64,000 bases of DNA, taken from positions 434,001-498,000 of the forward strand of contig NZ_JACHDO010000001.1 of the NCBI RefSeq assembly GCF_014201115.1, given 5' to 3'. The translations under genes and the position numbers were made by a program. Each line of letters opens with the position of its first letter. Positions within the stretch are counted from its first letter, which is position 1. The notes under the pieces were generated by a model that was not told the origin of the DNA, ran no database searches, and saw only the letters and a program-made list of their open reading frames with translations. The stretch is from Nocardiopsis metallicus (GTDB lineage: Bacteria > Actinomycetota > Actinomycetes > Streptosporangiales > Streptosporangiaceae). Positions 18,195 to 27,200 of the stretch are shown here, one piece after another.

Positions 18195-18240
18195 TTGACG
18201 GTGGGGAAGAGTGGAGTAAGGTGGGGCACCGTGGAGATGA
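18195..18240 (+). promoter_or_regulatory. mraZ promoter overlapped by four 10-bp MraZ-box repeats
   Basis: TTGACG (18195-18200) and TAAGGT (18217-18222) with a 16-bp spacer form a good promoter. Over it lie four direct repeats at exact 10-bp steps: GTGGGG (18201), GTGGAG (18211), GTGGGG (18221) and GTGGAG (18231). MraZ is known to bind tandem short G-rich repeats upstream of its own gene, so this is very probably its autoregulatory operator, blocking the dcw promoter. Confidence 0.8.
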
Positions 18241-18278
18241 GGGTGAGTTCTCCACTGAGGGGGTGAGGGGGTGAGTGT

Positions 18279-18710
18279 GTGTTCCTCGGCACCCACACAC
18301 CTCGCCTCGACCAGAAGGGACGGCTGTTCCTTCCCGCGAAGTACCGCGACGAACTGTCGGGGGGTTTGGTGATCACGAAAGGCCAGGAGCACTGTCTCTA
18401 CGTCTTTCCGACGGCCGAGTTCAGTCGCATCACCGACGCCCTGCGCTCCGCCCCGGTCACCGCCAAGGCGGTCCGCGACTACAGCCGCGTCCTCTTCGCC
18501 AGCGCGTCGGACGAGTCCTGCGACAAGCAGGGCAGGGTCACGATCCCGCCGAAACTACGCGCCTACGCGGGCTTGGACCGCGATTGCGTCGTGATCGGCG
18601 CCAACACGCGCCTGGAGATCTGGGACGCCACCGCGTGGTCGGAGTACGAGGCCGAACAGGAGCAGGCGTTCTCGCAACTCTCAGAGGAGGTGCTGCCCGG
18701 GGTGCTGTGA
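18279..18710 (+). CDS. mraZ: Transcriptional regulator MraZ
   Basis: 143 aa, normal length, first gene of the dcw cluster. Two AbrB-like half domains carry the DxxGR signature: [18 protein letters not shown] (about 9-26) and [19 protein letters not shown] (about 80-98). MraZ forms a ring and binds repeated operators. GTG at 18279, preceded by a GAGGGGGTGAG purine stretch. The four repeats at 18201-18240 suggest autorepression. Confidence 0.97.
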   Translation: MFLGTHTPRLDQKGRLFLPAKYRDELSGGLVITKGQEHCLYVFPTAEFSRITDALRSAPVTAKAVRDYSRVLFASASDESCDKQGRVTIPPKLRAYAGLDRDCVVIGANTRLEIWDATAWSEYEAEQEQAFSQLSEEVLPGVL

Positions 18711-18987
18711 CGGCGGGGCGGACATCTCGCCGCCTCGATCCACCAGCAGCACAGAGTCCATGCAATGCCGGGACCGGCAGCGGTCTCCGGAGACGGTCAC
18801 ACGAGCTGGCGCGACTTCCCCGGTGCCAGGTCGTGAGCGCGCGTCCGCCGAAAGGTGGACAATAGCGGCCGTGTCCGGAGGCCCGCCGGTACTTCGGAGG
18901 GGCCACGCGAAGGACACCGTGGAGCGCGCCCGGCGCGCTGCACGGACTTCAGGGGGAGACCGCGAGAGCGTGGAGGAACAGCAGCGC

Positions 18988-20106
18988 ATGGGGGACAACC
19001 GGCAGCACGAGCGACCCGACCGGGACAGCTCCGCGAACGAGACCGCAGAGCACGGGGACACAGAGCACGCGGGCACAGAGCACGGGGACACGCGGCACCA
19101 GGTCGCGCAGGACGACATCGGGGCGCGCGTCCGTGCCGCACGTGAAGGAATCGATCCCCTCCACGTGCCGGTGATGCTCGACCGGATCGTCGAACTGCTC
19201 GCCCCGGCGCTCAGCCGCCCCGGGGCGGTCTTCGTCGACGGCACCCTGGGGCTCGGCGGGCACTCCGAGGCCCTGCTCAAGGCCTGCCCCACCATGCGAC
19301 TGGTCGGCGTGGACCGGGACACCACCGCTCTGGAGCGCAGCGCCAAGCGCCTGGCGCCCTACGCCGACCGCACCCACTTCGTGCACGCCGTCTACTCCGA
19401 CATCCCTAGCGCCCTCGACGAGGCCGGGGTACGGGAGGCCGACGCCGTCCTGCTCGACCTCGGCGTGTCCTCACCGCAGCTGGACGAGACCGACCGCGGT
19501 TTCGCCTACGCCCACGACGCACCCCTGGACATGCGCATGGACCGCACCCAGGCGCTCACCGCGGCCGAGGTCGTCAACGACTACCCCGTCGCCGAGCTCA
19601 CCCGGGTGCTGCGCACCTACGGCGAGGAACGCTTCGCCTCCCGTGTGGCCAGGGCGATCGAGCGCCGCCGCGCCCAGGGCCGCATCGACTCCACCCGCGA
19701 GCTGGCCGAACTGGTCCGCGAAGCCATCCCCGCGGCCACCCGCCGCACCGGCGGCCACCCCGCCAAGCGCACCTTCCAGGGGCTGCGCATCGAGGTCAAC
19801 GCCGAACTCTCCATCCTCAAGGAGACCCTCCCCGCCGCCATCTCCCGCCTGGGGCTCGGCGGCCGCGTCGCGGTGCTGTCCTACCACTCGCTGGAGGACC
19901 GGATGACCAAGAGGGCGTTCGCGGCCCTGGCCACCGACACCACGCCCGCCGACCTTCCGGTCCCCCTCCCGGACCGCCAACCGGAACTCCGGCTCCTCAC
20001 CAGGGGCTCGGAGCTCCCCACGGACGAAGAGAACGAGCGCAACCCGCGCGCGCAGTCGGCCCGCCTGCGCGCGGCCGAACGCGTGCGCCGGCCGTCGCGG
20101 CAGTAG
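18988..20106 (+). CDS. rsmH: 16S rRNA (cytosine1402-N4)-methyltransferase
   Basis: 372 aa from ATG 18988 (GGAGG at 18972-18976); an in-frame GTG at 18970 is also possible. RsmH (MraW) methylates N4 of C1402 in the ribosomal P site. SAM motifs: HVPVMLDRIVELL, DGTLGLGGHSEALL, GVDRDTTALERS, DAVLLDLGVSSPQLD. The first 50 residues are an extra, acidic and His-rich extension with the near-repeat EHGDTEHAGTEHGDT, not part of the catalytic fold and compositionally unlike the rest. Ends 9 bp before ftsL. Confidence 0.95.
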   Translation: MGDNRQHERPDRDSSANETAEHGDTEHAGTEHGDTRHQVAQDDIGARVRAAREGIDPLHVPVMLDRIVELLAPALSRPGAVFVDGTLGLGGHSEALLKACPTMRLVGVDRDTTALERSAKRLAPYADRTHFVHAVYSDIPSALDEAGVREADAVLLDLGVSSPQLDETDRGFAYAHDAPLDMRMDRTQALTAAEVVNDYPVAELTRVLRTYGEERFASRVARAIERRRAQGRIDSTRELAELVREAIPAATRRTGGHPAKRTFQGLRIEVNAELSILKETLPAAISRLGLGGRVAVLSYHSLEDRMTKRAFAALATDTTPADLPVPLPDRQPELRLLTRGSELPTDEENERNPRAQSARLRAAERVRRPSRQ

Positions 20107-20115
20107 GGAGAGCAG

Positions 20116-20610
20116 ATGGGCACGAAGACGGACACCCGCCGCACCACCAAGGAGCGGAGCACGACCACCAGGCGGACCGGGACCACCAAGCGTCCCGCCA
20201 CGCCCCAACGCACCGCGCGCCCCGCGGCGAGTACCCGCACCACCCGCACCACCCGCTCCGGCGGGGGCGCCCCGGCGCCGAAGATCCCGTTCGTGCTGCT
20301 GATCCTGTGCCTGCTCGGCGGCGCGCTGGTGGCCCTGCTGGTGCTGCGCAGCGTCGTCGCGCAGGAGGCCTACACCATCACCAGACTGCAGGCGGAGAAC
20401 CGCGAGCTCTCCTACGTGGAACAGCAGATGGAGAGGTCCGTCGCCTACCTGGAGACCTCCGAGCGCATCTCCGGGGAGGCCGAGGAGATGGGCATGGAAC
20501 AGGGCGAGGCCACGCTCTTCCTGGACTTGGACAGCGGTGAGATCTCTGGTGGCGGCGCGGGCGCGCGGGAGAACGGCGTCGGCGCCGGAAACGCTGGGAG
20601 CGGTGAGTGA
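20116..20610 (+). CDS. ftsL: Cell division protein FtsL
   Basis: 164 aa, bitopic. A basic Thr/Arg-rich cytoplasmic tail (1-55), one TM helix (about 58-80, IPFVLLILCLLGGALVALLV) and a periplasmic coiled coil (about 83-130) match FtsL/FtsB-type divisome subunits, which scaffold FtsQ-FtsB-FtsW-FtsI. The C-terminal 25 residues are Gly-rich. AGGGAGAG precedes the ATG. Overlaps ftsI by 4 nt. Sequence identity is always low in this family, so position is part of the evidence. Confidence 0.88.
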   Translation: MGTKTDTRRTTKERSTTTRRTGTTKRPATPQRTARPAASTRTTRTTRSGGGAPAPKIPFVLLILCLLGGALVALLVLRSVVAQEAYTITRLQAENRELSYVEQQMERSVAYLETSERISGEAEEMGMEQGEATLFLDLDSGEISGGGAGARENGVGAGNAGSGE

Positions 20611-22592
20611 GCAACCCCCGGGACCGAAACCCCCGTGACCCCCGCAGACCCGGAGCGACAGGACGCTCCGGGTCCCGTCCCAGCAAGCGCCCCCAGCGCG
20701 AACCACGACGCCCGGCCGACGGTTCCCGCGTCCGACCGGGGGCGGCGGGGGCTGGCCGGGGGAGCGCCGCGCGTCCGGCGCGCCGAGCGGGTGAGCGGCC
20801 CCGCCGCAGGCCCGCGCCGCCGCCCCCGCCGCCCCCGCTGCTGCGCCGCACCTTCCGGGCGGGCGACCCGGCCAAGCGCATCAAGATCGGCGGGGTCATC
20901 ATCGTCGTCATCATGATGCTGTTCGCCGGGCGGCTCACCCAGATCCAGGGCATCGACGCCGACACCTACGCCGAGGCCGCCGCCAACCTGCGCCTGCAGA
21001 CCATCGACATCCCGACCCTGCGCGGGCAGATCACCGACGTCAACGGCAACCCGTTCGCGCTGTCGGTGGAGGTGCGCACCGTCTTCGTCGACCCCGAGGA
21101 GGTCAAGGAGGAGGAGCGCGACCAGCTCGTGGACGAACTGGTCACCCGCTTCGACCTGGACGAGGGGGAGGTTGCGGCCAAGGTCGACGCCACGCCCAGC
21201 CGCTACCAGGTGGTGGCCCACCGCGTCTCGCCCGGTGACTGGCAGGAGATGCGCGATCTCGGTCTGTCCGGGGTCGGCGCCGAGGTCGACTACGAGCGCG
21301 TCTACCCCGAGGAGACCGGCGCCGCCGACCTGGTCGGCTTCGTGGGTTCCGAAGGACACGGCCTGGAAGGGCTGGAGGGCTACCTGGACGAGACGCTCTC
21401 CGGTGAGGCGGGCAAGCGCCAGGTGGAGGTGGGCAGCGACGGCACCCAGATCCCCATGGCCGGCGGTCTGGTGCGCGAACCGGAACCCGGCCAGGACGTG
21501 CGGCTGACCCTGGACCGCGACCTCCAGTGGTTCGCCCAGCGGGCGCTGGCCGAACGGGTGGAGGAGCTGGAGGCCGAAGGCGGCAGCGTCATCGTCACCA
21601 ACACCGACCACGAGATCCTCGCGATGGCGGACTACCCGTCCTACTCGCAGAACGACATCTCCGCCACCGGACCCGAGGAGTGGTCCAACGGCGCGGTGGC
21701 CGAGACCTTCGAACCGGGCAGCACCAACAAGGTGATCACCCTGGCCGCGGCGCTGGAGGAGGGGCTCACTACTCCGGAGACGGTGTACACCGTGCCCTAC
21801 TCCCTCCAGTACTACGACCGGACCTTCCGCAACTCCACCAACAACGGCACCCAGCGGCTCACCGTCAACGGGATCATGGCCCAGTCCAGCAACGTCGGCA
21901 CGATCAAGATCGCCGACGAGGTCGGCCGCGGGACGCTGTACAACTTCATGAAGGATTTCGGGCTCGGCCAGCCGACCGGCCTGGCGCTGCCAGGGGAGGA
22001 GGCGGGCATCCTCACCGACCCCGACGACTGGTGGGGCACCCAGCTGCCGTCGGTGTCCATCGGGCACGGTCTTTCGGTGAACGCCACCCAGATGGCGCTG
22101 GTCTACGCCACCGTGGCCAACGGCGGGGTCCACGTGGAACCCCGGCTGGTCGCGGGCACGGTCGACCCGGAGGGTGAGTTCACCCCGGCCGGGGAACCGG
22201 AGAAGACCCGCGTGGTCAGCGAGGAGACCGCCGAGCAGCTCGCCCTGATGCTGGAGGCCGTCACCGGCGACGGGGGCACCGCACCGCAGGCCCGCATCGA
22301 CGGTTACCGGGTGGCGGGCAAGACCGGTACCGCCAACCGCCTCGACCCCGAGACCGGCGCCTACAACGAGAACGACTACACCGCGACCTTCGCGGGCTTC
22401 GCCCCGGCGGACGACCCGGAGCTGATCGTTCAGGTGGTCCTGCACAGTCCGAGGGGCACCATCTACGGGGGTGAGGCCGCGGGGCCGGTGTTCAACGACA
22501 TCATGTCCTTCGCCCTCAAGACCATGAAGGTCCCCCCGACGGGCACCGAGCCGCCCGCCATCCGCCTCTTCGAGGAGGAAGACGACTCATAG
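20607..22592 (+). CDS. ftsI: Septal peptidoglycan transpeptidase FtsI (PBP3-type)
   Basis: 661 aa. Class B penicillin-binding protein cross-linking septal peptidoglycan. A long Arg/Pro-rich cytoplasmic tail (1-85, with a run of prolines), one TM helix (about 92-112), a dimerisation domain, and a transpeptidase domain with S372-T-N-K375 (nucleophile), S427-S-N429 and K572-T-G-T575. All catalytic residues are intact. It overlaps ftsL (GTGA). Followed by a convergent mmuM gene, so the operon may end here. Confidence 0.96.
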   Translation: MSNPRDRNPRDPRRPGATGRSGSRPSKRPQREPRRPADGSRVRPGAAGAGRGSAARPARRAGERPRRRPAPPPPPPPLLRRTFRAGDPAKRIKIGGVIIVVIMMLFAGRLTQIQGIDADTYAEAAANLRLQTIDIPTLRGQITDVNGNPFALSVEVRTVFVDPEEVKEEERDQLVDELVTRFDLDEGEVAAKVDATPSRYQVVAHRVSPGDWQEMRDLGLSGVGAEVDYERVYPEETGAADLVGFVGSEGHGLEGLEGYLDETLSGEAGKRQVEVGSDGTQIPMAGGLVREPEPGQDVRLTLDRDLQWFAQRALAERVEELEAEGGSVIVTNTDHEILAMADYPSYSQNDISATGPEEWSNGAVAETFEPGSTNKVITLAAALEEGLTTPETVYTVPYSLQYYDRTFRNSTNNGTQRLTVNGIMAQSSNVGTIKIADEVGRGTLYNFMKDFGLGQPTGLALPGEEAGILTDPDDWWGTQLPSVSIGHGLSVNATQMALVYATVANGGVHVEPRLVAGTVDPEGEFTPAGEPEKTRVVSEETAEQLALMLEAVTGDGGTAPQARIDGYRVAGKTGTANRLDPETGAYNENDYTATFAGFAPADDPELIVQVVLHSPRGTIYGGEAAGPVFNDIMSFALKTMKVPPTGTEPPAIRLFEEEDDS

Positions 22593-22623
22593 GGGCGCCC
22601 CGTAGGGCTGGGGAGGCCCGGAG

Positions 22624-23508
22624 TCAGACCCGGGTGCGGACGGCGCGAATGTGTTCGGGGCCGGTGCGGCAGCAGCCGCCCACGAACACCGCGCCGTCCG
22701 CGCACCATCCGGCGGCGGCCCCGCCGAAGCCCTCCGCTTCGGAGCTGCCGGTCCACCGCTGACCGGCCGCGTCCCACACCTCGCCCGAGTTCGGGTAGGC
22801 CACCGAGGGCAGGCCCACCGCCGCCACCTCGCCCAGCAGGGACGGCACGTTCCGGGGCGGGACGCAGTTCACCCCCACCGCCGCCACCGACCCGCGCCCG
22901 TACAGCGGGGCGAGTTCGGCGGCCACCTGCCTCAGCGGGGTCCCGTCGCTGATCCGCTCGCCGTCCGCACACGAGAAACTGAACCACGCGCGAACGTCCG
23001 GGGTCTCCTCCAGCAGCCGCGCCAGCGCTCGGGCCTCCGCCAGGGACGGCAGGGTCTCGCAGGCCACCAGGTCCGCCCCGGCGCCGGTCAGGACCCGCCA
23101 GCGCTCCCGGTGCCAGGCGTACAGGCCGTCCTCATCCAGGTCATAGGCGCCGGTGTACTCCGAACCGTCCGCCAGCGCCGCCCCGTAGGGCCCCACACCG
23201 GCCGCCACCAGACCCGAACCGAAGGCGTCGCGCTCGGCCAGCGCCAGCTCCACCGAACGCCCGATGAAGCCCAGCGCCTCCGAGCGCGAGTACCCCCGCT
23301 CGGTGAAGGCCGCCACACTCGCCTGGTAGCTGGCCGTGATGGCCACGTCCGCGCCCGCCTCGAAGTAGTCCCGGTGCACACGTGCGACCAGTTCGGGCTC
23401 CTCGGCCAGCAATCGGGCCGACCACAGACCGCCGCCCAGGTCGCAGCCGTAGGCCTCCAACCGGGTGGCCAACCCGCCGTCCAGCACCAGCGGCCCTGTC
23501 AGATCCAT
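22624..23508 (-). CDS. mmuM: Homocysteine S-methyltransferase
   Basis: 294 aa. Transfers a methyl from S-methylmethionine (or SAM) to homocysteine. PLVLDGGLATRLEAYGCDL near the N-terminus, GADVAITASYQASV, the zinc-ligand Cys in VGVNCVPPRNV and the paired Cys in VFVGGCCRTGPEHIRA match the MmuM/Pcmt family. GAGGAGAGG lies upstream. It is antisense inside the dcw cluster, between ftsI and murE, which is not part of the standard cluster. Confidence 0.93.
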   Translation of the reverse strand: MDLTGPLVLDGGLATRLEAYGCDLGGGLWSARLLAEEPELVARVHRDYFEAGADVAITASYQASVAAFTERGYSRSEALGFIGRSVELALAERDAFGSGLVAAGVGPYGAALADGSEYTGAYDLDEDGLYAWHRERWRVLTGAGADLVACETLPSLAEARALARLLEETPDVRAWFSFSCADGERISDGTPLRQVAAELAPLYGRGSVAAVGVNCVPPRNVPSLLGEVAAVGLPSVAYPNSGEVWDAAGQRWTGSSEAEGFGGAAAGWCADGAVFVGGCCRTGPEHIRAVRTRV

Positions 23509-23620
23509 ACCCGTGCCACCCCCTCTCCTCGAAGTATCGCGCGTAACCTGGGCGCAACCCCCATCCGGGGAATAACCGACAACGCAGCGTGGAAATTACC
23601 GAGAGGTCCTCCACAGCCGT

Positions 23621-23626
23621 TAACCT
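23621..23626 (+). promoter_or_regulatory. -10 element (TAACCT), leaderless murE transcript
   Basis: TAACCT ends 6 nt before the GTG at 23633 and no ribosome-binding site is present. It supports both the GTG start and an independent promoter for murE onwards. Confidence 0.5.
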
Positions 23627-23632
23627 CCACAC

Positions 23633-25312
23633 GTGCCACCGGTAATGCGACCTGAACACACCAAACTCCGTCCACTGTCCGCCCTCGCAGCGCTGCTCGG
23701 GCCGGACGCCACTCTTCTGCGCCCCGACCTGAGCGCGGACCGTCCAGCGGGCCTCCCCGACCGGGAGATCTACGTCCGCGGTATCACCCATGACTCGCGC
23801 AAGGCGCAGCAGGGCGACCTGTACGCGGCCCTGCCCGGGACCCGCGCCCACGGCGCGGACTTCTCACAACAGGTGGCCGACGCCGAGGCCGCGGCGATCC
23901 TCACCGATGCCGCGGGCGCCGACCGCGCCGCCGAGACCGGGCTGCCCGTGATCGTCGTGCCCGACGCGCGCGCCGTCCTGGGCACCGCCGCCGCCTGGGT
24001 CTACGACGACCCGGCCAAGGAACTGCTCCTGGTCGGTACCACCGGCACCAGCGGCAAGACCACGATCAGCTACCTGGTCGAGTCCGGGCTGCGCCAGGCC
24101 GGGATGAGCACCGGTCTGGTCGGCACCGTGGAGATGCGGGTGGGCGACGAGCGCGTCGCCTCCTCGCTGACCACGCCCGAGGCCACCGACCTGCACGGGC
24201 TCTTCGCGGTCATGCGCGAACGCGGCACCACCGCCGCGGCCATGGAGGTCTCCAGCCACGCCCTGGCCCTGGGCCGTGTCGGCGGTACCCGCTACGACGT
24301 GGCGATCTTCACCAACCTGTCCCAGGACCACCTGGACTTCCACTCGGACCTGCGCGACTACTTCGACACCAAGGCGCTCCTGTTCACCCCCGAGTACTGC
24401 GACATCGCGGTGGTCAACACCGACGACCGCTTCGGCCGGGCCCTCGTGGACATGGTCCAGGGGCGCGGGGCGGTCCCGGTGACCACCTTCGCCGTGGAGG
24501 GCGGCTCCGACGCCGGACCCGACAACGGCATGGACGCCGACTGGAAGGCCGTGGACGTCGAACTGGGCGCCACCGGGAGCACCTTCCGCATCGTCGGCCC
24601 CGGCGGTATGGAGGCCCGCGCCTCCGTGGGTCTGCCCGGGCCGTTCAACGTCTCCAACGCCATGGCCGCCGTCGTCGGCCTGGTCGAGGCCGGGATCCCG
24701 CTGGACACCGCCATCGCCGGTGTGGCCGCGGCCCCTGGCGTGCCCGGCCGCATGGAGTCGGTCGAGGTCCGCGGGACCTCCTCGGGCTTCCAGGACTTCG
24801 CCGCCCTGGTGGACTACTCGCACAAGCCCGGAGCCATCGAGGCCGTGCTCAGCGCCCTGCGCGAGACCACCGACGGCCAGGTCACCATGGTGGTCGGCTG
24901 CGGCGGCGACCGCGACCGCGCCAAGCGCCCGCTGATGGGCGAGGCCGCCGCGCGCCTGGCCGACCAGCTGATCATCACCAACGACAACCCGCGCACCGAG
25001 GACCCCGTCGCCATCGCCACCGCGATGCTGGAGGGTGTGTCCAAGGTCCCTGAGGACCAGCGGGCGCGCGTCACGGTGGAGTTCGACCGCGCCGAGGCCA
25101 TCGGCCTGGGCGTGCACCGCACCGGCCCCGGCGACGTGGTCGTGGTCGCGGGCAAGGGCCACGAGACCGGCCAGTACGTCAAGGGCGAGGTCCTGCCCTT
25201 CGACGACCGCGAGGTGCTGCGGACGGCCATCGGGGACGCCCTGCGCGCCCGCGCCAGCGCACGGCTGGGCAACGCCCTCCAGGACGTCCACCGGGCGCCC
25301 GACGAAGGCTGA
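23633..25312 (+). CDS. murE: UDP-MurNAc-L-Ala-D-Glu--meso-DAP ligase
   Basis: 559 aa. Adds the third stem-peptide residue in the cytosol. ITHDSRKAQQGDLYAAL (UDP-binding), P-loop VGTTGTSGKTTISYL (about 133-147), MEVSSHALALGR and the NDNPRTEDP motif, which marks diaminopimelate-specific enzymes. Starts at GTG 23633 (leaderless, see promoter); ATG 23645 is the alternative. The C-terminal 25 residues extend beyond the usual end. First gene after mmuM; murF follows after a terminator and 439 bp. Confidence 0.96.
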   Translation: MPPVMRPEHTKLRPLSALAALLGPDATLLRPDLSADRPAGLPDREIYVRGITHDSRKAQQGDLYAALPGTRAHGADFSQQVADAEAAAILTDAAGADRAAETGLPVIVVPDARAVLGTAAAWVYDDPAKELLLVGTTGTSGKTTISYLVESGLRQAGMSTGLVGTVEMRVGDERVASSLTTPEATDLHGLFAVMRERGTTAAAMEVSSHALALGRVGGTRYDVAIFTNLSQDHLDFHSDLRDYFDTKALLFTPEYCDIAVVNTDDRFGRALVDMVQGRGAVPVTTFAVEGGSDAGPDNGMDADWKAVDVELGATGSTFRIVGPGGMEARASVGLPGPFNVSNAMAAVVGLVEAGIPLDTAIAGVAAAPGVPGRMESVEVRGTSSGFQDFAALVDYSHKPGAIEAVLSALRETTDGQVTMVVGCGGDRDRAKRPLMGEAAARLADQLIITNDNPRTEDPVAIATAMLEGVSKVPEDQRARVTVEFDRAEAIGLGVHRTGPGDVVVVAGKGHETGQYVKGEVLPFDDREVLRTAIGDALRARASARLGNALQDVHRAPDEG

Positions 25313-25404
25313 CCCCTTGGCTGGCTGAAGGCTGGACCCGGGTCTGGCCTCGGTTGATCCAAGAGCACACCGTGGGACGCGCCGCACGCGGTGCCGTCCG
25401 CCTT

Positions 25405-25433
25405 CCGGGACGCGGCTCCAGGCCGCGTCCCGG
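25405..25433 (+). terminator. Hairpin between murE and murF
   Basis: CCGGGACGCGG (25405-25415) pairs perfectly with CCGCGTCCCGG (25423-25433), 7-nt loop. Together with the 439-bp gap it separates murE and murF transcription. The rest of the gap (25313-25751) contains no gene; a TAAGGT at 25552-25557 could be a -10 for murF. Confidence 0.6.
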
Positions 25434-25751
25434 TGGTGTGCACGCCGCCTATGTGTACGGATCGCCGGCACCGGACCCGCCGTCGATCACGAAGTGGAGC
25501 ATATTGCTCTGCACAGGGCCCCGCTGGGACCCCAGACGCCCCAACATGTTCTAAGGTAGGTCCGGCAATCGCAGCCCGACACGTGCCGCCCACGGTCGCG
25601 CCCACGACCCGGCACCGGCCGGTCATCGTGGTGAAGCCCGGCGCGGCACCGCGCGCACGGTATCCGCGGTGCCATCCCCTGACCCGAACCCGAGGCCGGG
25701 TGGCCAATGCCCCTGGGGCGCCGTGGGCCGGGCCTGACATGAGGAGTGGAT

Positions 25752-27200
25752 TTGATCGCGCTCACGCTCGATCGGATCGCTGAGATCACCCAAACCGCCA
25801 TCGGCGGATCAGCGCGCCCCGACGCCGTCGTCGACGGCCCCGTCGTCATCGACTCACGACAGGTGGCGCCAGGAGCGCTCTTCGTCGCCCTGAGCGGTGA
25901 ACGGGTCGACGGACACGACTTCGCCGAGTCCGCCGTGGCCGCGGGAGCGGTCGCGGTCCTGGCCTCGCGCCCGGTCGACGCCCCCCACCTGCTGGTGGAC
26001 GGCGGCGACGACGAGGTCGTGGCGGCCCTGGCCCGCCTGGCCCGGCACGTGGCCATCGAACTCAGCGACCCAGCGCGCGGGACGGCCGCCGCCGAGGTCG
26101 TGGGGGTCACCGGCTCCTCCGGCAAGACCACCACCAAGGACCTCATCGCCCAGGTCGTCAGCGGCACCGGCCCCACCGTGGCGCCCGCCGGCTCGTTCAA
26201 CAACGAGATCGGCCACCCGCTCACGGTGCTCCGCGCCGACACCGGCACCAAGAACCTGGTCCTGGAGGTCGCCGCCCGCGGCATCGGGCACATCGCCCAC
26301 CTGTGCCGCGTGGCCCCGCCCCGGATCGGCGTGGTCCTCAACGTCGGCAGCGCCCACATGGGCGAGTTCGGCGGCCGTGAGGCCATCGCCAAGGCCAAGG
26401 GCGAGCTGGTGGAGTGCCTGCCGCCCGGCAGCGACCGGCGCGGCGAGGGCGGCGTGGCCGTCCTCAACGCCGACGACCCGCTGGTGCGCGCCATGCACAC
26501 GCGCACCGACGCCCGCGTGGTGCTCTACGGCACCGCCGAGGACGCCCAGGTGCGCGCCACCGACGTCGTCATCTCAGACAACGGCGCCCCGTCCTTCACG
26601 CTCGACCTGCGCGGCCGCACGGCCCGGGTCGAGCTGGGACTGGTCGGCGCCCACCAGGTCAGCAACGCGCTGGCCGCCGCGGCCGTCGCCGACGACCTCG
26701 GCATGGACATCCAAGACATCGCCGCCGCCCTCGGCGCGGCGACCCCGGTCAGCCGTTGGCGGATGGAGGTCACCGAACACCGCGGTGCCACCCTCGTCAA
26801 CGACGCCTACAACGCCAACCCCGAATCGATGCGGGCGGCGCTGACCACCCTGGGCGCGCTCGCCCGGGACCGCCGGTCCATCGCGGTGCTCGCCCACATG
26901 GCGGAGCTCGGCGATGACGGCCACGCCGAACACGAGAGCGTGGGTGAGCTGGCCGCCCGGACGGGCGTGGCCCACCTGGTCGTGGTCGGCACGGCGGCCG
27001 AGGGGATCGCCGTCGGCGCCGAACGCGCCGCACGGCAGGGGCGGTGGGACGGTGAGACCATCCGGGTTCCCGACGCGGAGGCGGCAGCCGACGCGGTGCG
27101 CGACCGGATGCGTACAGGAGACGTTGTCATTGTGAAGGGATCGCGCGTGGCTGCGCTCGAAAGGGTCATCGACCTCATCACCAAGGGTGATGTCCAGTGA
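25752..27200 (+). CDS. murF: UDP-MurNAc-tripeptide--D-Ala-D-Ala ligase
   Basis: 482 aa from the TTG at 25752, 5 nt after GAGGAG (25741-25746); the GTG at 25746 overlaps that ribosome-binding site. Adds D-Ala-D-Ala to UDP-MurNAc-tripeptide. VIDSRQVAPGALFVAL, P-loop GVTGSSGKTTTKDLI (about 119-133), GSFNNEIGHPLTVL, and DAYNANPESMRAAL are MurF hallmarks. Overlaps mraY by 4 nt (GTGA). Confidence 0.96.
   Translation: MIALTLDRIAEITQTAIGGSARPDAVVDGPVVIDSRQVAPGALFVALSGERVDGHDFAESAVAAGAVAVLASRPVDAPHLLVDGGDDEVVAALARLARHVAIELSDPARGTAAAEVVGVTGSSGKTTTKDLIAQVVSGTGPTVAPAGSFNNEIGHPLTVLRADTGTKNLVLEVAARGIGHIAHLCRVAPPRIGVVLNVGSAHMGEFGGREAIAKAKGELVECLPPGSDRRGEGGVAVLNADDPLVRAMHTRTDARVVLYGTAEDAQVRATDVVISDNGAPSFTLDLRGRTARVELGLVGAHQVSNALAAAAVADDLGMDIQDIAAALGAATPVSRWRMEVTEHRGATLVNDAYNANPESMRAALTTLGALARDRRSIAVLAHMAELGDDGHAEHESVGELAARTGVAHLVVVGTAAEGIAVGAERAARQGRWDGETIRVPDAEAAADAVRDRMRTGDVVIVKGSRVAALERVIDLITKGDVQ

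Noticed and set aside
23864..25471. 535-residue frame antisense to murE
   Set aside because: Shadow of murE, same bias, no domain.
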